A stretch of 6,649 nucleotides of DNA from Solirubrobacteraceae bacterium (GTDB lineage: Bacteria; Actinomycetota; Thermoleophilia; Solirubrobacterales; Solirubrobacteraceae). The position numbers and the translations under genes are program-made. The notes beneath the pieces were generated by a model. That model worked only from the letters and a program-made list of their open reading frames with translations. It had not been told where the DNA came from and did no database searches. This document shows, piece by piece, positions 5,740-6,649 of the stretch. The stretch lies in contig JAICUS010000345.1 of the NCBI GenBank assembly GCA_025935735.1, forward strand, positions 1-6,649, given 5' to 3'. How positions within the stretch are numbered: the first letter of the stretch is position 1; each line of letters starts with the position of its first letter.

Positions 5740-6615
5740 CTAAGGCAGCAGCGCCGGGTCGAGCGCGGCGAGCTTCTCCGGGTCGGCGATGATGTCCATC
5801 GCCACGATCCGGCCGCCGCGCACGGTCATGGTGCCGAGCGAGAACGGCTTGCCGTCGCGGACCGACAGGGCGCCCAGGACGCCGTTGACCAGCACCGGGC
5901 GCGCCGTGAGGCCCATGGCCGCGTAGGTGCTCGCCTGGCCGGCGACCGCCGCCGCGCCGCGGACCACGCGCACGCCCTCCGGGCCCATGTCGGCGCGCAG
6001 CACCACGTCCGGGTCCAGCAGCGCGAGCAGCGCGTCGAAGTCGCCCTCGCGCGAGGCCGCGAGGAACGCTCCGACCACCGCGCGGTGGGTGTCGCGGTCG
6101 GCGTCCGGGATCGCGTTCTCCCCGCGGACCCGGCGGCGTGCACGGCTGGCCAGCTGGCGGGCGGCTTCGGGCGAGCGGTCGACGATCTGGGCGATCTCGT
6201 CGAACGGGACCCCGAACAGGTCGTGGAGCACGAACGCGAGCCGCTCGGGCGGGTTGAGCGTCTCCAGCACGACCAGCAGCGCGAGCCCGACGTTGTCGGC
6301 CAGCAGCGCCTCGTGCTCGGGGTCCGGGGCGTCGACGGGGTCGACGATCGGCTCGACCCCGAGCGGCTCCTCGCGGCGCGTGCGGCGCGCCCGCAGCATG
6401 TTCAGCGACACGCGCGAGACGACCGTGGTCAGCCAGCCGCCGAGGTTGTCCACGTCGCTGGTGTCGGTGCGGTTGAAGCGCAGCCAGGCCTCCTGCACGG
6501 CGTCGTCGGCCTCGCTGAGCGAGCCCAGCATGCGGTAGGCCACCGCCCGCAGGCGGGTCCGGTGCGCCTCGAAGCGCTCGGCCATCCAGTCGCGTTCGTT
6601 CATCTGCGTGCTCAT
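5740..6615 (-). CDS. ECF RNA polymerase sigma factor with SnoaL-like C-terminal domain (ECF41-like, SigJ-related)
   Basis: A 291-residue sigma factor that directs RNA polymerase to its own promoter set. Sigma region 2 spans about 13-82, with AYRMLGSLSEADDAVQEAWLR and the -10 recognition helix WLTTVVSRVSLNMLRARR. Region 4 spans about 108-166 with LNPPERLAFVLHDLFGVPFDEIA and RSPEAARQLASRARRRVRG. Residues about 174-286 form a SnoaL-like (NTF2 fold) domain, recognisable by FLAASREGDFDALLALLDPDVVLRAD, the DGKP turn and a terminal DPEKL (278-282). The last resembles the NPDKL motif through which ECF41 C-terminal domains control their own activity in place of an anti-sigma factor. The WLPEP linker motif of classic ECF41 proteins is not evident between regions 2 and 4, so it may belong to a related group such as ECF56. 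ATG 6615 is chosen for length; ATG 6603 is a possible alternative. No anti-sigma gene is visible. Confidence 0.9.
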   Translation of the reverse strand: MSTQMNERDWMAERFEAHRTRLRAVAYRMLGSLSEADDAVQEAWLRFNRTDTSDVDNLGGWLTTVVSRVSLNMLRARRTRREEPLGVEPIVDPVDAPDPEHEALLADNVGLALLVVLETLNPPERLAFVLHDLFGVPFDEIAQIVDRSPEAARQLASRARRRVRGENAIPDADRDTHRAVVGAFLAASREGDFDALLALLDPDVVLRADMGPEGVRVVRGAAAVAGQASTYAAMGLTARPVLVNGVLGALSVRDGKPFSLGTMTVRGGRIVAMDIIADPEKLAALDPALLP

Positions 6616-6624
6616 CCACAGGAT

Positions 6625-6649
6625 GACCCGGCAGCCCGCCCGAATGTGA
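6625..6649 (-). promoter_or_regulatory. Possible autoregulatory ECF41-type promoter, cut by window edge
   Basis: On the minus strand the window opens with TCACA (6649-6645), followed by 16 nt and GGTC (6628-6625). This matches the last five bases of TGTCACA and three of four of CGTC with the same spacing as the site at 5709-5735. The -10 is only 9 bp from the sigma start codon, so the mRNA would have almost no leader, in keeping with the lack of a clear Shine-Dalgarno sequence. The first two bases of the -35 lie outside the window. Confidence 0.45.

Noticed and set aside
4545..5792. 415-codon open frame on the plus strand opposite the binding lipoprotein
   Set aside because: Its sequence is repetitive Arg/Val/Asp/Gly without motifs, and the minus strand encodes a clear lipoprotein with signal peptide and family motifs.
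5927..6538. 203-codon plus-strand open frame opposite the sigma factor
   Set aside because: It is Ser/Arg-rich with no recognisable motif and antisense to an unmistakable ECF sigma gene.

Overview
The window is about 70% GC, with GTG/ATG starts, 4-bp gene overlaps, lipoprotein signal peptides with Ser/Gly- or Gly-rich linkers, and an ECF sigma factor carrying a SnoaL-like domain. This fits a high-GC actinobacterium, possibly of the Solirubrobacterales/Thermoleophilia type. The lineage is inferred from composition and gene style only; there is no rRNA or other taxonomic marker.

Region 1 (1-3655, + strand) is a compact sugar-uptake operon. It holds a class I mannose-6-phosphate isomerase-like cupin cut off at its 5' end by the window edge, a single-domain ABC ATPase, a FrcC/RbsC-type permease and a lipid-anchored sugar-binding protein. 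The first three genes are joined by ATGA and GTGA overlaps, and the fourth follows 21 bp later with a strong Shine-Dalgarno sequence. The set resembles FrcBCA (fructose/mannose/ribose) importers. The isomerase suggests that the imported sugar, or a product of it, enters glycolysis as fructose-6-phosphate. A G+C-rich hairpin at 3662-3691 separates this operon from the convergent merR gene.

Region 2 (3680-4548) is a divergent metal-response pair. A 123-aa MerR-family regulator with a CadR/MerR-like cysteine triad (C77, C112, C117) faces a small protein with IAC and ACCPF cysteine motifs. Between them lies a textbook MerR-type promoter: TTGACT, a 20-bp spacer filled by a perfect 22-bp palindrome, and TACGCT. 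The start codon sits where transcription should begin, so the mRNA is probably leaderless. The 3' end of the small gene runs 121 bp antisense into the next gene.

Region 3 (4428-6649, - strand) holds an ECF41-like sigma factor (sigma2, sigma4, SnoaL-like C-terminal domain) and, downstream, a LivK-type substrate-binding lipoprotein with no permease or ATPase in view. The gap between them contains TGTCACA-N16-CGTC, which matches the promoter described for ECF41 sigma factors, correctly oriented to transcribe the lipoprotein gene. A second, partly cut copy (TCACA-N16-GGTC) lies just upstream of the sigma gene at the window edge. The arrangement suggests a self-regulated sigma factor that directly controls an orphan solute-binding lipoprotein, and it is the most unusual element of the window.

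No tRNA, rRNA, CRISPR array, insertion sequence or gene-free stretch longer than 300 bases was seen.
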